Assembly (NCBI GenBank): GCA_035517775.1
Contig: DATIYF010000003.1
Span: 9,955-73,954 of the forward strand
Reading direction: 5' to 3'
From: DATIYF01 sp035517775
GTDB taxonomy: Bacteria > Acidobacteriota > Terriglobia > Terriglobales > Acidobacteriaceae
DNA length: 64,000 nt
A model generated the notes under the pieces. That model saw only the letters and a program-made list of their open reading frames with translations, was not told where the DNA came from and ran no database searches. The translations under genes were made by a program, and so were the position numbers. Shown here piece by piece: positions 26,487-35,784 of this stretch; position 1 is the stretch's first letter, and every line of letters begins with the position of its first letter.

Positions 26487-27539
26487 ATGCCCACAACCAT
26501 GCTGGCGGTGGTTAAGCCGGAGCCGGCGCCTGGCGCAGAGGTGCGGGAAGTCAAGATTCCTGTTTTCGCTGCTAATGAGGTGCTGGTCAAGGTCTCAGTG
26601 GCTTCCATCTGCGGCACCGACCTGCACATTTATGAGTGGGACCGCTGGGCGCAAGGGCGCATTCACCCTCCGCTGATTCCCGGACACGAGTTTTGTGGGG
26701 AAGTTGTCGCTTACGGCGGCGAAGTGACCAGCGTGAAAGAGGGAGACTTTGTTTCCGCCGAAATGCACGTCGCCTGCGGCAAGTGCCTGCAATGTCGCAC
26801 CGGCGAATCGCACATCTGCCAGAACGTAAAGATTATCGGGGTAGATGCCGACGGGGCCTTCGCCGAGTATGTGGTCATTCCGGAGTCGAATATCTGGAAG
26901 CTTGATCCCGCCATTCCCAAGGAGTACGCCTCCATTCTCGACCCGCTGGGGAACGCGGTGCACACGGTTCTGGCGGGCGAGATTGCGGCCAAGACGGTTG
27001 CGGTTACCGGCTGCGGCCCGATCGGATTGTTTTCCATTGCCGTAGCGCGGGCGGTGGGCGCGGCCCAGGTGATCGCCATAGAAGTCAACGAGCACCGGCG
27101 GCGAATCGCCAAAGAGATGAAGGCCGACGTGGCGCTCGATCCTTCAAGAGAGGATGTGCGGGCAGTGGTGGCCGAGCGAACAGGCGGGCTGGGCGTGGAT
27201 GTGGTCCTCGAAATGGCCGGCCACCCCAGCGCGATACGAACCGCCTTCGACATCGTGCGCCGCGGCGGCAGAATTTCTCTTCTCGGGCTCACCAACAAGC
27301 CAATTTCTCTCAACTTTTCCGAAGACATCATTTTCAAAGGGATCACCGTTCAGGGCATCAATGGTCGGCGCATGTACCAGACCTGGTACCAGATGACGGC
27401 TCTCTTGAAAGCCGGCAAGCTGAACCTTCATCCCGTGATTACCGATCGCATCCCTATGAAAGACTTCCCGAAGGCCATGGAGCGGCTGAAGACCGGCGAG
27501 GCAAGCAAGATTTTGGTGTATCCGAACGGAGTGCGATAG
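26487..27539 (+). CDS. tdh: Zinc alcohol dehydrogenase family, L-threonine 3-dehydrogenase-like
   Basis: 350 residues, medium-chain dehydrogenase/reductase. The catalytic zinc ligands are in ICGTDLHIYEW and GHEF; the structural zinc cluster is CGKCLQCRTGESHIC. The Rossmann motif is VTGCGPIGLFSIAVARAVGA. ICGTDLHIYEWDRWAQ and NGRRMYQTWYQMTALL strongly resemble Tdh, which oxidises threonine to 2-amino-3-ketobutyrate with NAD+. The usual partner kbl is not next to it. A TAAGAT box is ~40 nt upstream. Other polyol or threonine-like substrates remain possible. Confidence 0.9.
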   Translation: MPTTMLAVVKPEPAPGAEVREVKIPVFAANEVLVKVSVASICGTDLHIYEWDRWAQGRIHPPLIPGHEFCGEVVAYGGEVTSVKEGDFVSAEMHVACGKCLQCRTGESHICQNVKIIGVDADGAFAEYVVIPESNIWKLDPAIPKEYASILDPLGNAVHTVLAGEIAAKTVAVTGCGPIGLFSIAVARAVGAAQVIAIEVNEHRRRIAKEMKADVALDPSREDVRAVVAERTGGLGVDVVLEMAGHPSAIRTAFDIVRRGGRISLLGLTNKPISLNFSEDIIFKGITVQGINGRRMYQTWYQMTALLKAGKLNLHPVITDRIPMKDFPKAMERLKTGEASKILVYPNGVR

Positions 27540-27548
27540 CTTGCCGCA

Positions 27549-28232
27549 TCAAGCTCCCGCGGGCAGCTTCACAATTCTTTGCCGGATGGCGTAGGTGACC
27601 AACTGCGCCTTATTGTGGATGTTCAGCTTGCGCATGAGGTTGAACTTGTGGGCTTCGACCGTCTTCACGCTTAAGCCCAGGTGCTGGGCAATCTGCCGCA
27701 CGGAATTTCCTTCGGCAATGAGCTTCACCACCTCGCGCTCGCGGGGCGTCAGGAAAGAGCCACGAATGCGACCTCCGGCAGCGGTCCCGCCCGCCGAAGC
27801 GGATTCCCCCATAACCGCCGGACTTACATACTGGCCGCCTTCTGCGATCTTTCGCACCGCCTGGATCAGCTTGGGAGCTGGCGTATCCTTCAGCAGATAG
27901 CCGCCCGCGCCCGCCTCCATCCCCTGGCGCAGATAGTCCTCATCTTCATACATGGTCAGGAAGAGGACCCGGGTCTCCGGGCAATGCGCGGTGATGAGGC
28001 GCGCCGCCTCAAAGCTGGAGAGGCCGGGCATGCCGATATCCATCAGAACGACTTTGGGGCTGAGCTCCTGCACTAATTCCAGGGCGCGCGCGGCATCGCT
28101 GGCATCGCCTACCACTTCAAGGTCGGGCTCGCCTTCGAGCAGGCGCCGCAGGCCCTCGCGGAACAGGGTGTGATCGTCAACTACCAGGCACGTGATGGAC
28201 ATGGTACCGGAGTTGGATGTCAGTAGTGGCAT
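27549..28232 (-). CDS. NarL/FixJ-family response regulator
   Basis: 227 residues. The receiver domain has the acidic pair in VVDDHTLFREGL, the phospho-acceptor Asp in VVLMDIGMPG, and the conserved Lys in YLLKDTP. The C-terminal LuxR-type HTH is LTPREREVVKLIAEGNSVRQIAQHLGLSVKTVEAHK. The first ATG (28232) shares one base with the kinase stop (TAATG), so translation is probably coupled; ATG 28202, starting M-S-I-T-C-L, would give the more usual N-terminus. Target genes are not evident. Confidence 0.95.
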   Translation of the reverse strand: MPLLTSNSGTMSITCLVVDDHTLFREGLRRLLEGEPDLEVVGDASDAARALELVQELSPKVVLMDIGMPGLSSFEAARLITAHCPETRVLFLTMYEDEDYLRQGMEAGAGGYLLKDTPAPKLIQAVRKIAEGGQYVSPAVMGESASAGGTAAGGRIRGSFLTPREREVVKLIAEGNSVRQIAQHLGLSVKTVEAHKFNLMRKLNIHNKAQLVTYAIRQRIVKLPAGA

Positions 28233-29128
28233 TAGCGTGCAGCAGCCAAACGCGGAGAACCGGCGTGGGTGGGGGTCGCCGGGGCCGAACTCTCGCGGGC
28301 TGAACCAGTTCGGGGCATTCCCGGACCTGGCAATTGGGCCACATTGCGGCCGCCGGAGGGCGCCACCGTGGCCATAGTTCTGAGAGTTTGCCCGGATTTG
28401 GCTGTTGTCTCGAACCTTGCAACCCGGGGGGCCGGAAGCACCACCTTGATGCTTACGCCGCCTTCTTTGCGCGTGCTGATGCGAACCTTTCCGCCCAGCG
28501 CAGCCACCCGTTCCCGCATCCCGAGGAGGCCGAAAGCTCCGCCTCGTGAGCCGCGCTTGGCAGGAAATCCGATGCCATCATCTTCCACCAGCAGGCTGGC
28601 CCCGCCCTTGCCGCCTTCCAGGCGCACGCTGAAGTTTCGCGCCTGCGAGTGCTTGACGATGTTGTGCAGAGCCTCCTGCAGGCAGCGGTAGAGCGCAATT
28701 TCCATCTCGTGGCCCAGCGGCCCCGGGTCTCGTGGAATCGTGACCGAAGCCAACATGCCCGTGCTTCGGCACAGCTCGCGCACTTCTTTGCGGATGGCGG
28801 CCAGCAACCCCATTTCTTCCAGAACTCGGGGCGAGAGCCGCCCCACGATGCGGCGCAGGTCTTCAATGGCATGATCGAGCAGGCGCAGCGCCTCCTGCGC
28901 TTTCAAGCGCGCCTCGGGACTCAGGCTTTCGCTGGCCAGCATGCCCAGGTACAAGCGCAGAACCATCAACCCCTGGCCGGTGCCATCATGCAGCTCGCGG
29001 CTGATGCGCTTGCGCTCTTCCTCCTGCGCCTGCACCAGGTGACGCGACAGCTCCGAGGCGTAAGGCCCCAGCGCCTTCAGTGCGCGAGCAGACTTCTTCC
29101 CTTTTGCGGGGGAGCGTGCAGGCATCAT
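28232..29128 (-). CDS. Soluble HisKA_3-type sensor histidine kinase
   Basis: 298 residues from ATG 29128 (GAGG a few bases upstream); an upstream extension to 29203 is possible. No membrane segment or recognisable sensor domain is visible. A basic N-terminus leads to a coiled helix and the HisKA_3 dimerisation domain with the phospho-acceptor His in RISRELHDGTGQ, then an HATPase_c domain (DDGIGFPAKRGSRGGAFGLLGMRERV). A low-complexity Pro/Ser/Ala-rich tail of about 70 residues follows. It should phosphorylate the coupled NarL-type regulator downstream; the lack of a sensor domain suggests control by a partner or by soluble signals. Confidence 0.92.
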   Translation of the reverse strand: MMPARSPAKGKKSARALKALGPYASELSRHLVQAQEEERKRISRELHDGTGQGLMVLRLYLGMLASESLSPEARLKAQEALRLLDHAIEDLRRIVGRLSPRVLEEMGLLAAIRKEVRELCRSTGMLASVTIPRDPGPLGHEMEIALYRCLQEALHNIVKHSQARNFSVRLEGGKGGASLLVEDDGIGFPAKRGSRGGAFGLLGMRERVAALGGKVRISTRKEGGVSIKVVLPAPRVARFETTAKSGQTLRTMATVAPSGGRNVAQLPGPGMPRTGSARESSAPATPTHAGSPRLAAAR

Positions 29129-29325
29129 TGACCTCGGGGCCAGACGAGATGAAAACGGCGTGCGGCGCGGCTTTTGGTGCGAATCGCGCACCGAAGGTTG
29201 CACGTAAAACTGCCCTATTCTATCAAGCCGAAGGCTGGTCTTCCAAGGTCACAGGCGGCAAAAATCTACCCAAAGGCCTATGTCTTCCGGCGAAAGCCAG
29301 CCAATCGGATACAATCCAGGGTTCC

Positions 29326-30498
29326 ATGTTGCGCTATTTCACCTCCGGAGAGTCGCACGGCGAAGCCCTGGTGGCCTTCCTCTCCGGCCTGCCCGCAGGG
29401 CTGCAGGTGGACCTTGCCTTTGTGGACCGCGAATTGTGGAGGCGGCAGCAGGGCTACGGCCGCGGCGGGCGCATGAAAATCGAAACCGACAAGGCCCACA
29501 TCCTCTCTGGAGTGCGCCAGGGGGCTACGATCGGCTCGCCCATCGCCGTATTGCTCGAGAACAAAGACTGGAAGAACTGGCAGGAAGCGTTGCCCGTTGA
29601 GCCGGGAAGCCCCGAGAAGCACAAGCCTGTGGCCTCACCTCGCCCCGGTCACGCTGATCTGGCCGGGGCATTGAAATATAACTTCCCCGAGGCGCGTTAC
29701 GTGCTGGAACGGGCTTCGGCCCGCGAATCGGCCGCCCGCGTGGCCGCAGGCGCGCTGGCCAAACTGTTTCTTAAGGAGCTGGGCATCGAGGTGCTGAGCC
29801 ACGTAGTGGCCGTGGGCGGAGCGGTTCTGGCAAAAGAAGCGGCCTGGCAGCAGATTTTCGAAGCCTGCGCCCGGAATGAGATATTGCTCAACTGCACCGA
29901 TGCGGAAGCCGAACAGCGCATGAAGGAAGAGGTGGATAAAGCCCTGCGCACGGGAGACTCCGTGGGCGGAATATTCGAAGTCGTGGCCCACAACGTTCCT
30001 CCCGGGCTCGGCACCTACGCGCAGTGGGATGAGCGCCTGGATGGATTGCTGGCAGGCGCGGTCATGTCTCTGCAGGCGGTCAAAGCGGTCGAGATCGGCG
30101 CGGGGGTTGTGGCTGCGACTTCCCTCGGCTCCTCGGTGCATGATGAAATAGGTTATGGGGCGGAGCATCGTTTTACCGGCTTTACCCGCGCCCGCAACAA
30201 TGCCGGCGGAATTGAAGGTGGGGTTTCCAACGGCGAAGAAATCCGGGTGCGCGGTTATCTCAAGCCGATTTCTACTCTGCGGCGGCCATTGCAATCGGTG
30301 GACTTTGCCACCCGCGAACCGGTGAAGGCGGCCTACGAACGCTCCGATGTGTGCGTGGTGCCCGCCGCCGGGGTTGCCGCCGAAGCAATGGTTGCGCTTA
30401 CCCTTGCCCGCTGCGCCCTGGAGAAGTTCGGCGGAGACTCCATGCAGGAAACCCGCCGCAATTGGAACGGGTATCTGGAGCAGCTCAAGAATTACTGA
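29326..30498 (+). CDS. aroC: Chorismate synthase
   Basis: 390 residues. AroC makes chorismate from EPSP in the last shikimate step and needs reduced FMN. The start MLRYFTSGESHGEAL is the family signature, followed by RRQQGYGRGGRMKIE, RPGHADLAGALKY, RASARESAARVAAGA and NNAGGIEGGVSNGE. The frame is open upstream to 29080, but that stretch is non-homologous. TACAAT at 29310-29315 ends 10 nt before the ATG, so the transcript may be nearly leaderless. It diverges from the kinase gene and is followed 20 bp later by def. Confidence 0.97.
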   Translation: MLRYFTSGESHGEALVAFLSGLPAGLQVDLAFVDRELWRRQQGYGRGGRMKIETDKAHILSGVRQGATIGSPIAVLLENKDWKNWQEALPVEPGSPEKHKPVASPRPGHADLAGALKYNFPEARYVLERASARESAARVAAGALAKLFLKELGIEVLSHVVAVGGAVLAKEAAWQQIFEACARNEILLNCTDAEAEQRMKEEVDKALRTGDSVGGIFEVVAHNVPPGLGTYAQWDERLDGLLAGAVMSLQAVKAVEIGAGVVAATSLGSSVHDEIGYGAEHRFTGFTRARNNAGGIEGGVSNGEEIRVRGYLKPISTLRRPLQSVDFATREPVKAAYERSDVCVVPAAGVAAEAMVALTLARCALEKFGGDSMQETRRNWNGYLEQLKNY

Positions 30499-30518
30499 TT
30501 ACGGACGACAGACGAGGC

Positions 30519-31028
30519 ATGATCTATCCCATTGTGAAGTTCGGCGATCCGGTTCTGGAGAAGACCGCCGAACCCGTGACCGTCTTTGACGAGGCACTGA
30601 AGAAACTGGTCGAGGATATGTTCGAATCCATGTACGAGGCGCGGGGCGTGGGCCTGGCTGCTCCGCAAATCGGCATCTCCAGGCGACTGGCGGTGATTGA
30701 CGTCAGCTTCAAAGAAGACCCTGCCGCCAAGCTGGTTCTGGCTAACCCGCAGATCATTCATACCGAAGGCAAGAACCGGCAGAATGAAGGCTGCCTGAGC
30801 CTGCCGGAGTTTCGTGAGCCGGTCACCCGGGCCAAGAAAGTGACCATCCGGGCGCAGGACGTAAACGGTAAGTGGTATGAGAAAACCGGCGAGGAGATTC
30901 TTGCCCGTGCTTTTCTCCATGAAACCGACCACCTCGACGGCAAGCTCTACATCAGCCACATCAGCGCGCTCAAGCGCGACTTGATCAAGCGCAAAGTCCG
31001 TAAACTGATGAAAGCGGGAGAATGGTAA
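30519..31028 (+). CDS. def: Peptide deformylase
   Basis: 169 residues. Removes the formyl group from nascent proteins. All three motifs are present: GVGLAAPQIG, EGCLSLPEF (metal-binding Cys) and HETDHLDG (HExxH metal ligands and catalytic Glu). The ATG at 30519 with GAGG just upstream gives the usual M-I-Y-P-I-V-K-F-G-D-P start; in-frame codons further upstream belong to the aroC overlap region. def is followed by fmt, the classic functional pair (formylation and deformylation). Confidence 0.97.
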   Translation: MIYPIVKFGDPVLEKTAEPVTVFDEALKKLVEDMFESMYEARGVGLAAPQIGISRRLAVIDVSFKEDPAAKLVLANPQIIHTEGKNRQNEGCLSLPEFREPVTRAKKVTIRAQDVNGKWYEKTGEEILARAFLHETDHLDGKLYISHISALKRDLIKRKVRKLMKAGEW

Positions 31029-31040
31029 AAACGATTCCCC

Positions 31041-31123
31041 ATTTTGTAGTCGGATAATTTCGCAATTTTGTAATGTGGCGGGTTTTCAGATTACCCAATT
31101 ACCCGGTTATCAAATTACAAAAT
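31041..31123. repeat. AT-rich inverted repeat between def and fmt
   Basis: ATTTTGTAAT (31065-31074) is inverted at 31114-31123 (ATTACAAAAT), with a third related direct copy ATTTTGTAGT at 31041-31050 and a TTACCC-AATTACCC tandem inside. The stretch is much more AT-rich than its surroundings. Confidence 0.55.
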
Positions 31124-31127
31124 CTCC

Positions 31128-32090
31128 TTGCCTCGATCCCTCAACCTCGTCTTCTGCGGCACGCCGCGCTTTGCCGTGCCCACTCTGGCCAGGGTAGTGG
31201 AAACCGGGCTCCAGGTGAACCTCGTGGTCACCCAGCCGGATCGGCCGCGCGGCCGAGGGATGGAGGTTGCGTTCTCCCCCGTCAAGCAGTTGGCGCTGGA
31301 GCTTGGCCTGCCGGTGGTGCAGCCGGAAAAAATCAAAAACAACCAAGAGTTTCAGCAACAACTGACCGCGCTCGGTTCCGAGGCAATCGTCGTGGTCGGC
31401 TACGGCCGCATCATCCCGCCGTGGATGCTCTCGCTGCCGCCGCTCGGCAACGTCAACTTGCACGGCTCGCTTCTTCCCAGGTACCGCGGCGCCGCGCCCA
31501 TTCAGTGGGCCATCGCCCGCGGCGAGACGGTCACGGGCGTCACTACCATGCGCCTTGACGCCGGCCTGGATACCGGCGACATTCTGCTGCAGAAATCCGT
31601 TCCCATTGCAGCCAGCGACACTGCCGATTCGCTCGCGCCACGCCTCGCGGAAATCGGGGCTGATCTCATGGTCGAGACTCTTCGCGGCCTGCAGGCTGGC
31701 TCCATCCATCCACGGCCCCAGGATCATTCGCAGGCGACGCTGGCCCCGATCCTCAAGAAAGAAGATGGGCGCATGGATTTTCATCGCCCCGCCTCTGAAC
31801 TCTACAATCGGCTTCGCGGCTTTCAGCCCTGGCCGGGGGCGTATACCACCTTCCGCAACAGGAATCTCGCGGTGTGGGCGGCGCGGCCGGTTGAGCACGA
31901 ACTTGTGCGGGCGGAATTGAGCGTAAGCGCTGACCAACTGATCGTGGGCTGCGCTCCGGGCACTGCGCTCGAACTGCTTGAACTCCAGCCCGAAGGCAAG
32001 AAACGCATGCCAGCAAAAGATTTCATCCACGGTTACCGTCCTCACAGCGGTGAGAAGCTCGGCGAGCAGCCGGCTGTTCCTGAGGGCTGA
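31128..32090 (+). CDS. fmt: Methionyl-tRNA formyltransferase
   Basis: 320 residues, family-typical. It formylates initiator Met-tRNA using 10-formyl-THF. N-terminal Rossmann region LNLVFCGTPRFAVPTL; the catalytic Asn and His are in VNLHGSLLPRYRGAAPIQWA and the catalytic Asp in DAGLDTGD. The C-terminal tRNA-binding OB-like domain follows (FQPWPGAYTTF). It starts with TTG at 31128, the only start codon compatible with the N-terminus. It lies 99 bp after def, separated by an AT-rich inverted repeat. Confidence 0.96.
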   Translation: MPRSLNLVFCGTPRFAVPTLARVVETGLQVNLVVTQPDRPRGRGMEVAFSPVKQLALELGLPVVQPEKIKNNQEFQQQLTALGSEAIVVVGYGRIIPPWMLSLPPLGNVNLHGSLLPRYRGAAPIQWAIARGETVTGVTTMRLDAGLDTGDILLQKSVPIAASDTADSLAPRLAEIGADLMVETLRGLQAGSIHPRPQDHSQATLAPILKKEDGRMDFHRPASELYNRLRGFQPWPGAYTTFRNRNLAVWAARPVEHELVRAELSVSADQLIVGCAPGTALELLELQPEGKKRMPAKDFIHGYRPHSGEKLGEQPAVPEG

Positions 32091-32166
32091 AATCCGAGAG
32101 CTGGGAATCCCGGCGGCATTGCGTCGCGAGCAGCTTTGGAGTGGAGTTGTTCCAGGAGGCAGAAGC

Positions 32167-33309
32167 CTAGGCCCGCGACTGAGAGACGAGTTGCGGCTCA
32201 GCCGGCTCGCCCAGGCGCTCGCGCAGAATGCGCAGCATGCGGCGTAGAGGCTCAGCGGCGCCCCACAGCAGTTGATCGCCCACGGTAAAGGCGCCCAGGT
32301 ACTCGCGCCCGAGCGCGAGCTTGTGCAAGCGGCCGATGGGGACCTGCAGCTTGCCCGAAACCGCGGTCGGGGTCAGGTCACGGATTGTAGACTGCTTGTC
32401 ATTGGGCACGACGCGAACCCATTCATTATTTGCCGCGATCAGTCCTTCGATCTCCGGCAGAGGCACGTCCCGCTTGAGCTTGATGGTCAATCCCTGGCTA
32501 TGGCAGCGCATGGTGCCCACGCGCACGCAGATTCCATCCACGGGCACGGGTGGGTTGAGACCCATGATTTTGTTGGTCTCGGCCATGCCTTTCCATTCTT
32601 CTTTGCTCTGGCCGCCGGGCATTTCTTTGTCAATCCAGGGCAAAAGACTGCCCGCCAAAGGCGCCCCGAACTCCGTGGTCGGAAGCGATGAAGAGCGCTG
32701 CGCTGCAATCACCATGCGGTCCACTTCTAGCGCATTTTCGGAGGGGGATTGGCGTACCGGATCCACCAGGCAATTCATCTGCTGCACCAGTTGCAGCACC
32801 TTGGCTGCGCCGGCGCCGGAGGCCGCCTGATAAGTCATGGTGCTGATCCACTCCACCACGCCCGCCTTCAGCAGTCCGGCAACTGCCATCAGCATCAGGC
32901 TGACCGTGCAATTACCACCCGCATAGGTGCGAACGCCCTTGGCCAGGCCGCGCTCAATGACATCGGCATTCACCGGATCTAGAATGATGACCGCGTCCGG
33001 CTCCATGCGCAGAGTGGAAGCGGCGTCAATCCAGTAGCCCCTCCAGCCGCTCTGGCGCAGCGGGCCGTAGATTTCCTGGGTGTATTCCCCGCCCTGGCAG
33101 GTGATGAGCACGTCGCAGCCGGCCAGCGCCTTCAGATCGCGGGCATTACGCAGAGTTCCGCCAGCCCCCTCCTTGGGGGCCTCGCCGCCGGCGTTCGAAG
33201 TCGAAAAGAACACCGCCTCCAGGCCAGCAAAGTCGCTCTCCTCGCGCATGCGCTGCATGAGGACGCTGCCCACCATCCCTCTCCAGCCGATGAATCCAGT
33301 GCGTAGCAT
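32167..33309 (-). CDS. asd: Aspartate-semialdehyde dehydrogenase, proteobacterial type
   Basis: 380 residues. Reduces aspartyl-4-phosphate to aspartate semialdehyde with NADPH for lysine, threonine, methionine and diaminopimelate synthesis. N-terminal GFIGWRGMVGSVLMQRM and FFSTSNAGG are the E. coli-type signatures; the active-site Cys is in GGNCTVSLMLMA and the later substrate-binding motif is VGTMRCHSQG. The length and motifs match the gamma-proteobacterial branch rather than the shorter Gram-positive type. It is a single gene, convergent with fmt. Confidence 0.96.
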   Translation of the reverse strand: MLRTGFIGWRGMVGSVLMQRMREESDFAGLEAVFFSTSNAGGEAPKEGAGGTLRNARDLKALAGCDVLITCQGGEYTQEIYGPLRQSGWRGYWIDAASTLRMEPDAVIILDPVNADVIERGLAKGVRTYAGGNCTVSLMLMAVAGLLKAGVVEWISTMTYQAASGAGAAKVLQLVQQMNCLVDPVRQSPSENALEVDRMVIAAQRSSSLPTTEFGAPLAGSLLPWIDKEMPGGQSKEEWKGMAETNKIMGLNPPVPVDGICVRVGTMRCHSQGLTIKLKRDVPLPEIEGLIAANNEWVRVVPNDKQSTIRDLTPTAVSGKLQVPIGRLHKLALGREYLGAFTVGDQLLWGAAEPLRRMLRILRERLGEPAEPQLVSQSRA

Positions 33310-33380
33310 AGGGAAAAAGTACAGGTATTAGTGTACTAGATGGAATGCACCATCGTAGCCGACGCGCGGAGACGGCAATT

Positions 33381-34850
33381 TCAGTTCTCCGTTACCTTGG
33401 GCACATCCGGCGGAGAAGGAACCTTCGGCGGCTTAGGGGGAGCCGGAGGCATAGGCGCCTCAGCAACCATCGAGCCCTTGCGCAGTTCGATCGTGCCGTG
33501 TTCGTTGTTGATCACCAGATGGGGGCCGCCGCTGCCAACTTCGCCGCTGCCGGTCGCCAGCTCATCGCCGTTTTCGATTTTCAGGCTGCCGAAGTCGGAT
33601 TGAATTTCGCCGTTGCGGGCGCGGGCCTCGAGTTGAAACGTCGCTTTCTCCGGCAGGTAAACCTCAATATCGCCCTGCCGATTGTCAATCTGCATATTGC
33701 CCATCTTGCTCACGTGCACTTCCACCGCGCCATTCTTGTCGTCCAGCCGCAAATCTCCTGACAGGCCGTCGAGGCGAATATCTTTGGCACGCGTCTCCAG
33801 CCGCACCGGCCCGAGAATACCGCTGGCCTGCAGGTCGCCGGAGTCCAGGTCCACGTCGCCATCCACCCGGGCGAAGTCCATCTCCGTGCGCGAGGATTTA
33901 AACGTTGCCCCCTTCGCGATCCGCGAGAGCTTTACGCTCTCCATGAAGTCGCCATTCAGATGGGCCGCCCCCTTCACGTCCTGAATGGAAACGTCATCGG
34001 CGCGGCCATCGAGCACCACGTCGGAACTCACTTGCGAGACCCGCGCCGAGCTGTGATCGAGATGCAGGCTCACCTTGCCGGTGATGTCGCTCGCAGCCAC
34101 ATCGCCGTGCTGGCTGGAAATCTCCACATCGCCGGTGCGGCCGAGCACGCTGACGTCGCCGTGGCGCGCGGAAATCGTCACTGCGGCGTTGCGCGGAATG
34201 GAAATATCCAGGTCGGCCGCCACCCAGTGATCGCCGGCGCCGTGCGTATTGGCGTCCACGGTGACCATCTGGCCGCTGGCGCTGATGCGGGGTTTGGCGG
34301 CGGCGTTCCATTTGTCGGCATCTTCTTGCGATTCCGCATTCACCCGCTTATGCACGGCCACGTGAATCTGGTTGTCGTCGGAGGCGGTCACATTGACCGC
34401 GCCGCGGTCGTCCACCACATCCAGACTGGAGCCGGCCGGAAACGGCTGCGCCATCTGATCGTCATAGGGGTAGGTATGGCCGAAAAGTGGGAAGTCGCTA
34501 TCGCCCATATCCATCTGATTGCGCAGTTCGCCCCAGTTGAAGCGGACGGCCTGGGTCGCCGCCAGGCCGAAGACGATGAGCACGATCAGCAGAAAAACTC
34601 CGCCCGCGCCGATGCCGCGAGGCCTCAGGTTGCGCCGCTGCGCCTCGTAATACTCCACCAGCTTGATGATGCCCCACAGGATGAGCAGCGCCGGCCAGTA
34701 GTGGGCAAAGAGCCGGCCAATGTGCTCCACGTGCACGATTCCCATCGTGCACAGCAGGAACATGACGCCGATGAGGATGAGCACGACAGGCCCAGCCACG
34801 GAACGAGGGGCGCGGGGCGGAAGTGGTGGAACCGGCGCGGGACTAGACAT
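33381..34850 (-). CDS. Membrane protein with LiaF/DUF4097-like beta-helical domain
   Basis: 489 residues. The ATG at 34850 has GGGGAGG upstream and overlaps the previous gene by 8 nt. A Pro-rich N-terminus is followed by TM helices (VVLILIGVMFLLCTM, YWPALLILWGIIKLV, GVFLLIVLIVFGLAA). From ~180 to 450 runs a series of short beta-repeats (ITISARHGDVSVLG, VEISSQHGDVAASD, IQDVKGAAHLNGD, LQASGILGPVRLET) of the DUF4097/adhesin type, ending in a Pro/Lys-rich tail. Similar proteins are linked to envelope stress in LiaF/PspC-like systems. It is the last gene of the ECF sigma operon, so it is probably an output or sensor at the membrane. Confidence 0.85.
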   Translation of the reverse strand: MSSPAPVPPLPPRAPRSVAGPVVLILIGVMFLLCTMGIVHVEHIGRLFAHYWPALLILWGIIKLVEYYEAQRRNLRPRGIGAGGVFLLIVLIVFGLAATQAVRFNWGELRNQMDMGDSDFPLFGHTYPYDDQMAQPFPAGSSLDVVDDRGAVNVTASDDNQIHVAVHKRVNAESQEDADKWNAAAKPRISASGQMVTVDANTHGAGDHWVAADLDISIPRNAAVTISARHGDVSVLGRTGDVEISSQHGDVAASDITGKVSLHLDHSSARVSQVSSDVVLDGRADDVSIQDVKGAAHLNGDFMESVKLSRIAKGATFKSSRTEMDFARVDGDVDLDSGDLQASGILGPVRLETRAKDIRLDGLSGDLRLDDKNGAVEVHVSKMGNMQIDNRQGDIEVYLPEKATFQLEARARNGEIQSDFGSLKIENGDELATGSGEVGSGGPHLVINNEHGTIELRKGSMVAEAPMPPAPPKPPKVPSPPDVPKVTEN

Positions 34851-35784
34851 TGTGCACCTCCCCGGAAGGCGGTGGTGGCGGCTCGGGCGTCGAAGCCGGA
34901 GGCGGCGGAGGGCTGGCCACACCGTAGTTGACGTGACCCTCTGACGAAGCATGACCCTGCAAAATCTTGACCAGGCCGATCACTATCAGAATGATGGGCC
35001 AGGTATGGTTCCAGCCGCGGCCGAAGGAATCAAGCAGGCCGAGCAAGCCGACAGTCGTCAGAACCGCGGCGCCGGTTACGCCCCGCATGCGGCAACGGTC
35101 GCAGTAGCAGCGGTTGGGGCTCATTCCCAGTAAGCCCCATCTGCGCGCAAAGAGCCAGCCTCCCAGCGCGATCAGGAAGAAAGGCCAGATGCGGTCCCAG
35201 TTCAGCTCGAAAACTCCCATGGTCTGCAACAGGAACAGCACGCCCAGGCCGATCAGAATCACGGCCGCCATGGGAATCTTTGCGGTATCAATCTTCTCGC
35301 CCGCGCCGAAGGCCTGGGCCAGGCCAAAGGGATCGGGAGCCGGCAGCCCGCGTTGCAGCGCATGAGAAGAGCGTACCGCGTCAATGATCTGGTACACGTA
35401 AAAGAAAGCGAAGGTAAGCCCACAGACGGTATCGAGCGGGCTGCCCTGGTTCATCCCGACGATCAGCAACACGAACGTGACCAGGTGCGCCAGACCCTTG
35501 GCGTATTGCCCGGTATAAACCGCGCCCACGCCGAAGGGGAAGAAGCCGGCCAGAATCCCGGCCAGCGCCGGGTTCGGACCCGTGCCGGAAAGAAAAGGCG
35601 GAGTTTGCCCGCCGGAGGATGGCGCAACTACCGCCGGCACCGGCGTAGTCCCCAGCCGCGAGGCGAGGCAGTTTTCGCAATAGATCACACCCCGCACATC
35701 TCGCGTGCAGCTCGAGCACAACGGCTTTCCACAGGTGCGGCAGTAGGCGACGGCCGGTGCCTCGCTGTGATTGGCGCAGTTCAT
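34843..35784 (-). CDS. B-box-type zinc finger membrane protein
   Basis: 313 residues. Residues 1-45 hold a B-box-like zinc finger (CANH, CRTCGKPLCSSC, CENC). After a Pro/Gly linker come several membrane segments (AGILAGFFPFGVGAVYTGQY, HLVTFVLLIVGM, AAVILIGLGVLFLL, WPFFLIALGGWLFA), repeated DUF5668-like units, a CYCDRC pair and a Pro-rich tail. Its start overlaps the anti-sigma stop by 4 nt (ATGA), and its stop lies inside the start of the next gene, so all four genes should be co-translated. The exact function is unknown; a metal- or redox-sensing membrane partner of the sigma system is one guess. Confidence 0.85.
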   Translation of the reverse strand: MNCANHSEAPAVAYCRTCGKPLCSSCTRDVRGVIYCENCLASRLGTTPVPAVVAPSSGGQTPPFLSGTGPNPALAGILAGFFPFGVGAVYTGQYAKGLAHLVTFVLLIVGMNQGSPLDTVCGLTFAFFYVYQIIDAVRSSHALQRGLPAPDPFGLAQAFGAGEKIDTAKIPMAAVILIGLGVLFLLQTMGVFELNWDRIWPFFLIALGGWLFARRWGLLGMSPNRCYCDRCRMRGVTGAAVLTTVGLLGLLDSFGRGWNHTWPIILIVIGLVKILQGHASSEGHVNYGVASPPPPPASTPEPPPPPSGEVHNV

